From Candidatus Binataceae bacterium (GTDB lineage: Bacteria; Desulfobacterota; Binatia; Binatales; Binataceae), in the NCBI GenBank assembly GCA_015478645.1, contig JADMIL010000031.1, positions 1 through 37,786 of the forward strand: DNA of 37,786 nucleotides, in the 5' to 3' direction. Below, piece after piece: positions 8,410 to 16,559 of the stretch (positions are counted from its first letter, which is position 1; each line of letters opens with the position of its first letter). The position numbers and the translations under genes were made by a program. A model generated the notes under the pieces. The model searched no databases and had not been told where the DNA came from. It saw only the letters and a list, made by a program, of their open reading frames with translations.

Positions 8410-10302
8410 TTACTTACTCGGGAAACTGAACATACCCATCAAGTCGCCGATCGCCGGGCTATTGGCCGGAACATAGGCGCTCTGTTCGCTCGGCACCGGG
8501 TTCGGCAGATTATCGCGGCTGGTATTCGAGATCTCCGGCAGGCCCCAGTTCGCTTCGACGAACTTGGCGAATGAGACGTGGTCGTAGTAGTCGTGGACCA
8601 CCCGGCCGCCGGTCGAATAGGGCGAGACCACCAGCATCGGGATACGCGTGCCGTCGCCGAAGAAATCGATCGGCTGCACGTAGCCCGAATCATAGTAGCC
8701 GCCGCCTTCGTCAACCGTGATTACGATCGCCGTATCCTTCCACAGCGTCGGGTTGGCCTGCACCAGGTCGATAATCTTGTGGCAGAACTGCTCGAACAGC
8801 TCGAACTTCGACGAGGCCGGATGGCCGTCGAGGAAGCCGTCGGGCTTGACGATCGAGACCGCCGGCAGCGTGCCCGACTGGATATCGGCATAGAGATTGG
8901 TAATTCCCTGGTTGTTCGCCCGCAGCGCCGGGTTCGTCATGATCTGCGAGGAGTAGAGAAACGGATTGCAGATGTTGCAGTAGCTCGAATCTTCGCCAGT
9001 CTCAGTACCGTTCGCCCAGCCCTCACCGTAGTACTTCCACGAGACATGATGATCCGCGAGCAGCAGCGCGAGGTTCGACTCTTTGGTCGGAGGAACCGTA
9101 AAGTCGTTGGCGGCTCCCGTGTACTCCAATGCGCCGGTGCCGAGGTAGGCCGGATTATAGTTATTGACGATGTAGTATGCATTCTTCGCGCAATCGCCGC
9201 GCCGGAACGGCCGATAGGGCAGCGAATTCAGATAGTCAGTGACCGGCTTGACCCCCGGCTGGCGCGAGTCGGCGCAATTGACGTAAGAACCGCCGCTGTA
9301 ACCGTCCTGCGTGTAGAAATTATTGGTGCCGGGCTGCGGGTTGGGATTCTCAATCTGGTTGGGCGGCGGCGTACCGGGCTTGCCTTTGCCGTCGGCCCAG
9401 AAAATCGTTGTGCCGTAGCCGATCGCGATATGATTGGCGCCGGTGCCGCCCATGATCGCCTGATGGTAGTTATCACTCAGGACATACTGATTAGCCAGTT
9501 GGGTGAAGTAGGGAACGTCGCCATTCTGGTTGTTGTAGTAGCCCATCGCGATACCGCCCTCGCCGGCAAAGCCGGCCGGCTCGGGCTTGCCGTTGCTGCC
9601 GGTTGCGACGGTGGTTTCGACCCACGGGAAGAGATCGTCCTGGCATCCAGCAGGATTCGCCGGCGTAGCCTTGGTGATGTCGCAATCGAGCTGTTGCCAC
9701 ATCTGGAAGAAACGATGCACGGGGCTGCCCGCGTAATCGTCGTAGGAGATGAAGTCGGTGATATCGAACGGGCCGTTGGCCAGCGGACCGTCGATCAGGA
9801 AGCGCGTATCGAGACCGCCGGCCAGTCCGGTGCCGCCAATCGCCAGCATGTAGTAATCGGCGAGCGGCAGCCCCGGTTCGACCGCCTCGGCCGCGGCCAC
9901 GCTGCTGAAGAATGGCGTCGCCGGTCCGCCGACCTTGGGGTCGGGCAGGGTCGCGAAGAGCGCCTCCTTGGTTGGACTCACTGAGTAGGTGCCGGTGTCG
10001 GTCGCCTGGTATTGCCGCGCGCGGTCGAAGTTCGGGCCGGGCGTGCCGTCAGCGTTGACGATGCCCTGCGAGAGCAGGTTCCAGACGGATTGGCCGGTGG
10101 CTGGCTTGAACGTCCCGAACACGTTATCGAACGAGCGATTTTCGCCGATTATGAGCATCACGTGCTTGATCGGCGTCGCCGTCCGGTTGTCATTGGAGTC
10201 GGCGCCGTTGCGGGCAAAGGCGATCGGCGCCGCGAGCTGACCGCTCAGCATCGCGCTCAGCGCCGCGGCCGCGATCCATTTTCTGGGCTTTGCATGTTTC
10301 AT
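8410..10302 (-). CDS. secreted phosphoesterase (acid phosphatase / phospholipase C family)
   Basis: This 630-residue protein begins with a signal peptide (K-R-rich start, hydrophobic 10-25, likely cleavage after A-F-A near 30). The family signature G-E-N-R-S-F-D at 53-59 is followed by G-T-G-A-N-H near the middle, then D531-E-G-G-G and a late Y-Y-D-H. These are metal and phosphate-site motifs of the alkaline-phosphatase-like superfamily that includes AcpA and bacterial phospholipase C. It probably hydrolyses phosphomonoesters or phosphodiesters outside the cytoplasm; whether it is a phosphatase or phospholipase cannot be decided. The ATG at 10302 is preceded by GGAGGA and starts the signal peptide. 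Monocistronic. Confidence 0.9.
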   Translation of the reverse strand: MKHAKPRKWIAAAALSAMLSGQLAAPIAFARNGADSNDNRTATPIKHVMLIIGENRSFDNVFGTFKPATGQSVWNLLSQGIVNADGTPGPNFDRARQYQATDTGTYSVSPTKEALFATLPDPKVGGPATPFFSSVAAAEAVEPGLPLADYYMLAIGGTGLAGGLDTRFLIDGPLANGPFDITDFISYDDYAGSPVHRFFQMWQQLDCDITKATPANPAGCQDDLFPWVETTVATGSNGKPEPAGFAGEGGIAMGYYNNQNGDVPYFTQLANQYVLSDNYHQAIMGGTGANHIAIGYGTTIFWADGKGKPGTPPPNQIENPNPQPGTNNFYTQDGYSGGSYVNCADSRQPGVKPVTDYLNSLPYRPFRRGDCAKNAYYIVNNYNPAYLGTGALEYTGAANDFTVPPTKESNLALLLADHHVSWKYYGEGWANGTETGEDSSYCNICNPFLYSSQIMTNPALRANNQGITNLYADIQSGTLPAVSIVKPDGFLDGHPASSKFELFEQFCHKIIDLVQANPTLWKDTAIVITVDEGGGYYDSGYVQPIDFFGDGTRIPMLVVSPYSTGGRVVHDYYDHVSFAKFVEANWGLPEISNTSRDNLPNPVPSEQSAYVPANSPAIGDLMGMFSFPSK

Positions 10303-10520
10303 CTTCGTCCTCCTCCCGGGGGACAAAGAGGAAGTACCAGCGGAACTTTACCGCGTGATTAAAAAAATCAATCGCGCGCAAGAACAATCGTGCCCAGCGG
10401 TGTGTCGGGCTTTAGCGAGATCGGTTTACGGCGCACCCGCGCCGCGGGCCTTAATCCTGCCGGTCAGGCGATCCGCGCCGGTCTATAAGAGCGCCGCGTA
10501 TCGGGATAAACTGAGCTGCG

Positions 10521-11009
10521 ATGGCGCGTGAAAAATCCTCTCCGGCGCGCGGTGACGGCTTCGACCTGGTGGCCGACAACCGCAAGGCGCGCTTCGATTT
10601 CTTCGTCGAGGAGACGCTCGAGGCCGGCATGGCGTTGACCGGCACCGAGGTCAAGTCGCTGCGCGCGCATCGCGCCAACCTGCGCGACAGCTATGCGCGG
10701 GTCAAAAACGGCGAGGCCTTTTTGCACGGCGTGCATATCGGCGCGTACGCGCCGGCCGGCCAGTTCAGCCATGCGGAAACCCGCCCGCGCAAACTGCTGA
10801 TGCATCGGCGCGAGATCGATCGCTTCTGGGGACGGGTGCGCGAGCGCGGCTATTCGATCATTCCGCTGCGTATCTATTTTCGCGACGGGCGCGCCAAGGT
10901 CGAGATCGGCCTGGCCAAGGGCAAGAAGACCTACGACAAGCGCGCCTCGATCGCGAGCAAAACCTCGCGGCGCGAGATGGAGCGCGCGCTCAAGGGACGC
11001 AATCGCTGA
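10521..11009 (+). CDS. smpB: SsrA (tmRNA)-binding protein
   Basis: SmpB binds tmRNA and delivers it to stalled ribosomes in trans-translation. The 162-residue protein has the standard layout: N-terminal N-R-K-A-R-F-D-F-F-V-E-E-T-L-E-A-G, the T-G-T-E-V-K-S-L-R core near 40-48, Y-A-R-V-K-N-G-E, H-x-x-x-R-P-R-K-L-L-M-H, a late G-K-K-T-Y-D-K-R and a basic C-terminal tail. A strong terminator hairpin follows it. No tmRNA gene is visible in the downstream gap or elsewhere in the window. Confidence 0.98.
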   Translation: MAREKSSPARGDGFDLVADNRKARFDFFVEETLEAGMALTGTEVKSLRAHRANLRDSYARVKNGEAFLHGVHIGAYAPAGQFSHAETRPRKLLMHRREIDRFWGRVRERGYSIIPLRIYFRDGRAKVEIGLAKGKKTYDKRASIASKTSRREMERALKGRNR

Positions 11010-11073
11010 GGCAGCGCGATCGGGCGGGGCGCCAGCGTGCGGCCAACGGAATTATGCGCGCGCAAATCGAAGA

Positions 11074-11114
11074 GGCGCGGCACCATCGTTAGACAGTGCC
11101 GCGCCCCGGTTTTT
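11074..11114 (+). terminator. Rho-independent terminator after smpB
   Basis: A perfect 10-bp stem, GGCGCGGCAC (11074-11083) with GTGCCGCGCC (11096-11105), closes a 12-nt loop and is followed by CCGG and five T residues at 11110-11114. Read on the plus strand it ends the smpB transcript; it also lies just past the end of the convergent DUF1329 gene. Confidence 0.85.
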
Positions 11115-11157
11115 GGCTCAATGCATTTGCAGTCTGAGAGCTAGTTCAGCAACTCCC

Positions 11158-12513
11158 TTAGCGCAAGATCTGCATCATGCCCGCAGGCGCGCCATAGCGA
11201 GTGCCATTGAGGTACTCGGCCGGCGCCGCGCGATTGATATAGTGCGACCGGGCGTTCTTGTTGCCCCAGCTGCTCCACACCGTCATGTGCGTGTTCTGCA
11301 GATCCCATGACATCGCCGCGATACCAACCCAGGCTTTGCCGAGATTCGGGATCTGGCCATACGAATTCTCGTAGGCGAAGACCTTCCAGAGCTTGCTGTT
11401 GGAGTCGAAGTTGTCATTCCAGTAGGTCGACCAGGTCTCCCGATCGAGATACATCACGCGATGCGAGTAGCAATAGCCCGAGGCCTCGGCCGGAATCCGG
11501 AAAACGTCGATAACCGAAGTCGGACGCACCTGCCATGCACCCCACGAAGGCTTGGGGAAGCCGAGCGGCAGATCGTAGTTCTCGGGGTAGTTGGAGCCCT
11601 TGCTCATGTCGGTGTCGAGCAGCTCGACTTCCTTGCGGTCGCTCAGCCACTTGGCGTCATAGGTCGAGGTCGAGCCGTTGAAGCCGTTGAGCTTGGCGTC
11701 GTCGTTGGCCCAGTCGCTGCCGAAAATCGGGGCGCAGCGAGCAGTGGTCGATAGGCGCAGCGAGCGGCGCAGCGCCGGCACGAAGACGAACTGATCAGGA
11801 TACGGATGGGCTTCCTGATCCTTGTAGAAGATCGCGAGCGAAGCGGTGTAACGCGCCTGCTCGGGCTGCTCTTCCATCAGCCATTCGGTGAACCATGAAC
11901 CCGGGACATAGTTCTCTTCGGCGGGCATGCCGGGATCGGTGATGTATGAGCTCCAGCGGTAGACCAGATCGATATTGACCTGCGAGACGTTGCCGAAGCG
12001 GTCGATGAACCAGATGGTTCCCATGTTGTCGGGCGTGCTGGTGATAACCGCCGGGGTGTAGGCCAGGAACACGTTGGCCAGCATCTTCCAGCCCTTGTGC
12101 GGCTCTTCCGGATTCGGGAAAGGAATGCCGCCATGGAAGTTGTTCAGCTGGTAGTGCCCGTCAGGCAGCACCGCGACTGAATTCTGCGCGCCGTATTTCT
12201 CGGTCGCTTCCAGAAAGGTCTTGGGCAGGTTGCCATTGGTGACGGGACCGATATCGATCTCGACGTCCGCAGGCATCTTCCACTGGTAGCCGCCCTCGAA
12301 CAGCTTGGTCATGCCGAAGGGCATGAAAGCCTTGTACTGCGTCCAGTTCGCCATCGTGATCTTGGTGCCGACCGGCGGTACATCGCCCTGGGCTTCCGTG
12401 GCCTTCATGAACGTATCGAGTTCGCTGCGGTCGGTCGACGTTTGAGCTCTGCTGAGCCCTGGAATCATGGCTAGCAGCGCGAGCGCCACCATGAGATTCA
12501 CTAACTTTTTCAT
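11158..12513 (-). CDS. DUF1329 family secreted protein
   Basis: This 451-residue protein starts with a signal peptide (M-K-K, hydrophobic 5-18, likely cleavage after S-R-A near 23). It carries the DUF1329 core: W-T-Q-Y-K region, G-G-I-P-F-P-N-P-E near 133-141, the L-R-R-S-L-R-L-S segment and a long C-terminal domain rich in Trp and Tyr. DUF1329 proteins have a LolA/LppX-like fold, are periplasmic or outer-membrane linked, and often sit with DUF1302 and RND exporters near steroid or hydrocarbon degradation genes. A role in hydrophobic substrate or lipid handling is inferred. The ATG at 12513 follows AGGAGG. No partner genes are adjacent here. Confidence 0.92.
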   Translation of the reverse strand: MKKLVNLMVALALLAMIPGLSRAQTSTDRSELDTFMKATEAQGDVPPVGTKITMANWTQYKAFMPFGMTKLFEGGYQWKMPADVEIDIGPVTNGNLPKTFLEATEKYGAQNSVAVLPDGHYQLNNFHGGIPFPNPEEPHKGWKMLANVFLAYTPAVITSTPDNMGTIWFIDRFGNVSQVNIDLVYRWSSYITDPGMPAEENYVPGSWFTEWLMEEQPEQARYTASLAIFYKDQEAHPYPDQFVFVPALRRSLRLSTTARCAPIFGSDWANDDAKLNGFNGSTSTYDAKWLSDRKEVELLDTDMSKGSNYPENYDLPLGFPKPSWGAWQVRPTSVIDVFRIPAEASGYCYSHRVMYLDRETWSTYWNDNFDSNSKLWKVFAYENSYGQIPNLGKAWVGIAAMSWDLQNTHMTVWSSWGNKNARSHYINRAAPAEYLNGTRYGAPAGMMQILR

Positions 12514-13094
12514 TGCCTCTACTCCTCCTGATCTTTCGATGCGGACCCGCCGTTCAAATTCGACGTGCCCGGAAACCAGCCGTACCACTGGGCGTCGCTA
12601 GTCCAACGCCCAGGCATAACACCAGCCTTGACGTGACCTACCTCCTTCGAGCTCGGCCAGCGCAAACCTGACCCTCCGCCGAACCGGGCAACCGGATGCG
12701 CGTACGGCGGCGCTCAAACGCACCAAAAATTATGTCTACCTGAGACCCCGTATCCCCATTGCCCGCGACCCGCTGGAGCGGCGCCAGCCACGCGACCCAG
12801 CGAGTCGCCTGAGTGACAAACCACGCAACGCGCGCGATCGTTCCCCACCGCGTCAGTAGCGAAACGAATTCTTGCTGTCAACGAGAAAAAATTCGCGGTA
12901 GTGGTGCCAACGCCAATCTAAGCCCGAAACGGCACGGCTATGCGGACGCGGGCCAGCGACGCCGAGCGCGCAAGGGTCGCGTGCGCGGGCGAGGCGCGTC
13001 GTCTGACGGCGGCAAATACGGCACGTTTGCAACGCACGGGCGGTTAATGCAAACGTGGCGCGCAGTTAAAGATCCACGTTACTGCCTGTACGAG
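12514..13094. other. long intergenic region without recognised gene
   Basis: This 581-bp stretch upstream of the DUF1329 gene has no open frame with good coding character. It holds a likely promoter for DUF1329 on the minus strand (AAATTATG region near 12725-12735) and a perfect inverted repeat near its right end, annotated separately. No tRNA, riboswitch or insertion sequence was seen. Confidence 0.5.
13022..13057. repeat. 10-bp perfect inverted repeat
   Basis: Arms CACGTTTGCA (13022-13031) and TGCAAACGTG (13048-13057) are perfectly complementary around a 16-nt spacer. They sit 37 bp upstream of the small signal-peptide ORF and may be a regulator site or a leader hairpin of the decayed secreted-protein gene. 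Confidence 0.5.
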
Positions 13095-13193
13095 ATGAAT
13101 ATCGCCAAGACCTGCGCAATTGCCGCTCTCGTACTTTGGATGGCCGGGATTGCGCCGTTGCGCGCGAGCGCGGCGGCCGGCACGAGCCCGTAG
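13095..13193 (+). pseudogene. short signal-peptide ORF, truncated duplicate
   Basis: This 32-codon frame encodes little more than a signal peptide: M-N-I-A-K, a hydrophobic core A-I-A-A-L-V-L-W-M-A-G-I-A and a cleavage-like A-S-A-A-A-G. It ends with TAG directly followed, in the same frame, by the ATG of the next ORF, which begins with a clearly related signal peptide (shared F/I-A-K, x-I-A-A-L, A-P-x-R). The two look like a tandem duplication in which the first copy has lost its mature domain. It could be translated as a peptide, but a remnant is more likely. Confidence 0.5.
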
Positions 13194-13773
13194 ATGATAT
13201 TCGCCAAACCTTGCACCATTGCCGCACTTGCGCTGTGCATTATCGCGCTCGCGCCGATGCGCGGAATCGCGGCCGGAACGCATCCCGGATCGTGCCCGGC
13301 CAGCACGATCCTGGTCGCTGACACCTACGACGTGAACGCGCCCGGACACTGCTCGATAGCGCGAACGGTATCGCGGTGGACGGCCACGGAGGGCTCTACG
13401 TCGCCAACCATCTCGGCGGTCCGATCGTGCCGGGCGAGCCGCATGACAAGGGCCGGGTCACCGTCTATACGCCCGGCAGCGATGGCAACGTTGCGCCGAT
13501 CGCGACGATCGGCGGCGCCGCGACCGGCCTCGCCTTTCCCATCGGCATCGCATTGGATACGTCGCCTATCCTCCTCGACCCCAAGCCGGTCGGCTCTTCC
13601 GCTGGCTCTTTAATCATCCAAACAAGTTGCTTCCGCAACGCACCCAGCGGCGGCAGGATTCTGATCTTTGCGGCGGGCAGCAACGGCGACGTTGCGCCGA
13701 TCGCGAAGATCGGCGGTCCGCTGGCGGGATTCGATTACCCGCGGGAATCGCGATCGGACCGGGCGGCCCGTAG
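13194..13773 (+). pseudogene. secreted beta-propeller (NHL/SMP30-like repeat) protein, frameshifted
   Basis: A signal peptide (M-I-F-A-K, hydrophobic core, I-A-A-G) leads into I-L-V-A-D-T-Y-D-V-N-A-P-G in the first frame. Coding then jumps to another frame with L-L-D-S-A-N-G-I-A-V-D-G-H-G-G-L-Y-V-A-N and two related blade repeats, each with G-S-D/N-G-D/N-V-A-P-I-A followed by an I-G-G turn. Near 13738-13741 it shifts again: a 1-bp loss would restore A-G-I-A-I-G-P-G-G-P before TAG at 13771. At least two frame breaks and an apparent internal deletion of about one blade mark it as a pseudogene. The long open frame continuing past 13773 is antisense to the protease gene and not real. Confidence 0.75.
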
Positions 13774-13777
13774 TAGT

Positions 13778-14809
13778 TCAGCTTGCGCCGCCGCCTGGAG
13801 CGGGTGCGGCCGGCGTGCCGGGCGCGGCCTCGCCGGCGAGCACGCGCAGGCGCTCAATCCGGCGGATGAGCGGCGGATGGGTCGAGAGCAGATTGGCGAA
13901 AAAGCCCTCGCCGTCGTGATGCGCGCCTTCGAACGGGTTGACGATGAACAGATGGGCGACGCCGCGCGAGGCCTTGCGCAACGGCGATTCAGTCTCGGCG
14001 ATCCGTTCGAGGGCACGCAGCAGCGCGCGCGGATTGCGGGTGAATTCGACCGACGACGCGTCGGCCAGGTACTCGCGCTGGCGCGACACGCCCATCGCGA
14101 TCAATTGCGCGAAGATTGGCGCGAGCGCGGCCAGCACGAAGACCGCAATCGCGATCAGTACGCCGGCGCTGCCGCCGCCATTGTTGCTGTCCCGATTGCC
14201 GCCGCGCGCGCCGAAGCCGCCAAACCACGCCCAGCGATAGACGAAATCGGCGAGCAGCGCGACGCCGCCGACCAGCACCGCTATCATCATCATGGTGCGG
14301 ATATCGTAGTCGCGGATATGCGCCATCTCATGGCCGAGCACGCCCTGCAGCTCCTCGCGATCCATCTCGTCGACCAGACCGCTGGTGACGCAGATCACGG
14401 AATGGGCCGGGTCGCGGCCGGTGGCGAACGCGTTGGGCGCGGCGTCATCGATAATATAGGCGCGTGGCACCGGCATCCGCGCCGCCAGGGCCATCTCACC
14501 GATTACGTCGAGGACCATCTGATGGGCGGCCGAATCGGCGGTGAGCGGGCGGGCGTGGACCGAGGCGAGCACGATCGACGCGCCGCCGTAGTACGATGCG
14601 ATTGATTGAATCGATCCGATCGCGAGCGCGACGATCGTCAGGATCGGGAAGCCGCTAAGCTGGCCATCGGCGAGCCGCAGGTTGCCCATCATGAAATCGA
14701 GTCCGCAGCCGAGCGCCGTGAACAGGATCATGAAGACCACCACCAGCGTCACCGTCTCGCGGCGATTGGTGTGTTCGAGTCGCCAGAAGCTGCCCGTCCG
14801 ATTATCCAT
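13778..14809 (-). CDS. M48 family zinc metalloprotease, HtpX-like
   Basis: This 343-residue inner-membrane protease has two N-terminal transmembrane segments (about 20-40 and 55-75) and a second pair around 175-195 and 215-240. The zinc site is complete: H160-E-M-A-H164 and the third ligand in R-E246-Y-L-A-D. The insert G-G-N-R-D-S-N-N-G-G-G lies between the later helices. HtpX-type proteases degrade damaged membrane proteins. It lies downstream of lemA on the same strand, a common pairing, and near an Hsp20 gene, which suits an envelope- or protein-stress role. The start at 14809 (M-D-N-R-T-G) was preferred; an ATG at 14839 is an alternative 10 codons upstream. Confidence 0.93.
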   Translation of the reverse strand: MDNRTGSFWRLEHTNRRETVTLVVVFMILFTALGCGLDFMMGNLRLADGQLSGFPILTIVALAIGSIQSIASYYGGASIVLASVHARPLTADSAAHQMVLDVIGEMALAARMPVPRAYIIDDAAPNAFATGRDPAHSVICVTSGLVDEMDREELQGVLGHEMAHIRDYDIRTMMMIAVLVGGVALLADFVYRWAWFGGFGARGGNRDSNNGGGSAGVLIAIAVFVLAALAPIFAQLIAMGVSRQREYLADASSVEFTRNPRALLRALERIAETESPLRKASRGVAHLFIVNPFEGAHHDGEGFFANLLSTHPPLIRRIERLRVLAGEAAPGTPAAPAPGGGAS

Positions 14810-14970
14810 CGCGTACACCCGCCTCGCGTGAACCCGCATCGATTAAGTCGGCGCCGGATAAGTCGAGCGCAATGGCCGACGCGCGGTTCGGCAATCGCGC
14901 CGGGGTCGCGCCGCTCACGGATGGGGCCGCGGGCGAGAGCGCACGCCAGTGGCGAAGGCGCGGCATCACC

Positions 14971-15537
14971 TCAGGCGTGCGGCGCGCCGCCGAGCGACAG
15001 GTCAACCTTGGGCACGGCCTGTTCTTCGGGCGCGACCTTGAAGTATTCGGCGGCCTTGAAGCCAAAATTATTGGCGATGACGTTGGTCGGGAAAGTCTCG
15101 ATGCGGGTGTTGAGCGCAAGCACCGCATCATTATAGGCCTGGCGCGCGAACGAAAGCTGATTCTCGGTGGTGGTGAGCTGCTCCTGAAGCTGCATCACGT
15201 TCTGATCGGCCTTGAGCTGCGGATAATTCTCCATCACGGCGAGCAGCCGTCCGAGTCCGCCAGTGATCTGGTTTTCCGCCGCGAGGCGCGACGCCTGATC
15301 GGGCGCGGCGATCGCGCGTCCGCGCGCCTCGACCACCTGGGTCAGCGTGTCGCGCTCGAACTGCATGTAGCCCTTGACCGCCTCGACCAGGTTGGGGATG
15401 AGGTCGTGGCGGCGCTTGAGCTGAACGTCGATTTGGCGCCACGCATTCTCGACCTCGTTGCGCATCCGCACCAGCGAGTTGTAGCCGAACATGGCGTAGA
15501 GCGCGATCAATCCGAGGACGATCAGAACAGCGATCAT
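14971..15537 (-). CDS. lemA: LemA family protein
   Basis: This 188-residue protein has one N-terminal membrane anchor (residues 1-18) followed by a long helical domain. The LemA hallmarks are present: Y-N-S-L-V-R-M-R-N-E-V near 19-29, A-W-R-Q-I-D-V-Q-L-K-R-R-H-D-L-I-P-N-L-V, then E-N-Q-L-S-F-A-R-Q-A-Y-N-D-A-V and a C-terminal F-P-T-N-V-I-A segment. The function of LemA is poorly known; it commonly neighbours HtpX-like proteases, as here (gap of 161 bp, same strand), and may be an envelope scaffold or partner for the protease. Confidence 0.95.
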   Translation of the reverse strand: MIAVLIVLGLIALYAMFGYNSLVRMRNEVENAWRQIDVQLKRRHDLIPNLVEAVKGYMQFERDTLTQVVEARGRAIAAPDQASRLAAENQITGGLGRLLAVMENYPQLKADQNVMQLQEQLTTTENQLSFARQAYNDAVLALNTRIETFPTNVIANNFGFKAAEYFKVAPEEQAVPKVDLSLGGAPHA

Positions 15538-15687
15538 GGGTGGGGCACCGCCTTGAATGGGGTTGGCATCGAATTGCGATTATCCGCCAGGCGGAGGCCG
15601 CGGTCGAACCGCGGGCTTGCCACGATCGTGCCGCGCACGGCGCGGGGCGGACGCCGCGGCGCTTACCGCGGCGTCCGCTCGGGCAGG

Positions 15688-16104
15688 TTAGTTGATTTGG
15701 ATTTTGACCGGCTTGCTTTCGGGCCGCTTCTCGACCGTGACCGCGAGCACGCCGTCCTTGTAGGTCGCGTGGACGTGATCCTGGCTGGCGTCCTTGGGCA
15801 TCTCGAAGACCCGGTGAATCGTGCCGTAGGCGCGCTCGGCAACGCGGACCGCGGTCTCCTGCGGCCATTCGGGGCGCTTGCGCTCGGCTTCGACCACCAG
15901 GTGGCCATCCTCGACGCGCACTTCGATCGAGTCGGTGGTCAGGCCCGCCATCTCGAAATAGAAGTGATAGGCGTCCTTGTCCTCGACCACGTCGGTGGGC
16001 GGGGCCACGCGGCGGTTCTGCGGTCCGAGTTCGCGGAAGATGCCGTTCATGTTATCGAGCAGCCAGCGATTCCCCACCAGACCGTTTTCGTACCTGAGTT
16101 CCAT
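15688..16104 (-). CDS. Hsp20/alpha-crystallin small heat-shock protein
   Basis: A 138-residue small chaperone. The alpha-crystallin domain spans about residues 38-128: D-V-V-E-D-K-D-A-Y-H-F-Y-F-E-M-A-G-L, then I-E-V-R-V-E-D-G-H-L-V-V-E-A, and the closing D-G-V-L-A-V-T-V-E-K-R-P. The C-terminal K-P-V-K-I-Q-I-N carries an I-x-I-type anchor motif used in oligomer assembly. Such ATP-independent holdases bind unfolding proteins in the cytoplasm. An AGGAGG ribosome-binding site lies just before the ATG. It is upstream of lemA and the HtpX-like gene in the same direction; no CIRCE element was seen upstream. Confidence 0.95.
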   Translation of the reverse strand: MELRYENGLVGNRWLLDNMNGIFRELGPQNRRVAPPTDVVEDKDAYHFYFEMAGLTTDSIEVRVEDGHLVVEAERKRPEWPQETAVRVAERAYGTIHRVFEMPKDASQDHVHATYKDGVLAVTVEKRPESKPVKIQIN

Positions 16105-16355
16105 CTTGAACCTCCTGCCGGATCGCTCCGGAAATGTTTTAGGTGTGGGCGTCTGCGCTGCGTGATTGTCGTTGTCCGCCGCGGCGCCTCTGCCATGAAC
16201 GTAAGTACGAATTGCGCGCCGTCAAGCGCGCGCGGGCGAACTGCGCGTTGGCGAAATGCGATCGTGGCGCGAGTGTACGCGCGAGTGGCCGAGACTATGC
16301 GGCGGCGATCAGTACGATGCGGTGCCGGCGAACCGGGCGGCGCGCGGGGGCGGTG

Positions 16356-16559
16356 TCAGCCGGAGGCATCGGGCTCGCGCGAGGCGCGTAGGGCTTCGTC
16401 GGCGAAGCGGCGCGCCATCGTCAAGTCGCCCAAGCCGGTGGCGAGCGTCTCGCCCTCCTTAAGCACGGCGACCGCGCGCGCTATGTTGCCCTTGCCGAGA
16501 TAGACGCCGGCCTTGCGGAAGATTTTGGCGTAGTGCTGTCCTTTTTCGGCGGGGGTCAT
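16356..16559 (-). CDS. small helical (TPR-like) protein
   Basis: This 67-residue protein has no specific family I recognise. Its sequence is helical, with A-G-V-Y-L-G-K-G-N-I-A-R-A-V near 17-30 and T-M-A-R-R-F-A-D-E-A-L near 47-57, resembling half-TPR units. The chosen ATG at 16559 shares the four bases CATG (16557-16560) with the ATG of the divergent methyltransferase gene, so the two coding regions overlap head to head by 2 bp. A start at 16571 or 16613 would overlap more. Probably a real small gene because its composition is protein-like; function unknown. Confidence 0.6.
   Translation of the reverse strand: MTPAEKGQHYAKIFRKAGVYLGKGNIARAVAVLKEGETLATGLGDLTMARRFADEALRASREPDASG

Noticed and set aside
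8578..9984. 468-codon open frame on the plus strand
   Set aside because: It is antisense to the phosphoesterase gene, which has a signal peptide and family motifs.
11010..11157. tmRNA (ssrA) gene next to smpB
   Set aside because: The gap is too short and contains only a terminator hairpin; no alanine-tRNA-like ends or tag frame were seen.
13191..13193. Stop codon between the two signal peptides read as a recoding site
   Set aside because: It is TAG, is followed directly by ATG, and both sides are N-terminal signal peptides, so readthrough would make no sensible protein.
14872..16503. 543-codon open frame on the plus strand
   Set aside because: It is antisense to lemA and hsp20, which are unmistakable, and has no recognisable motif.
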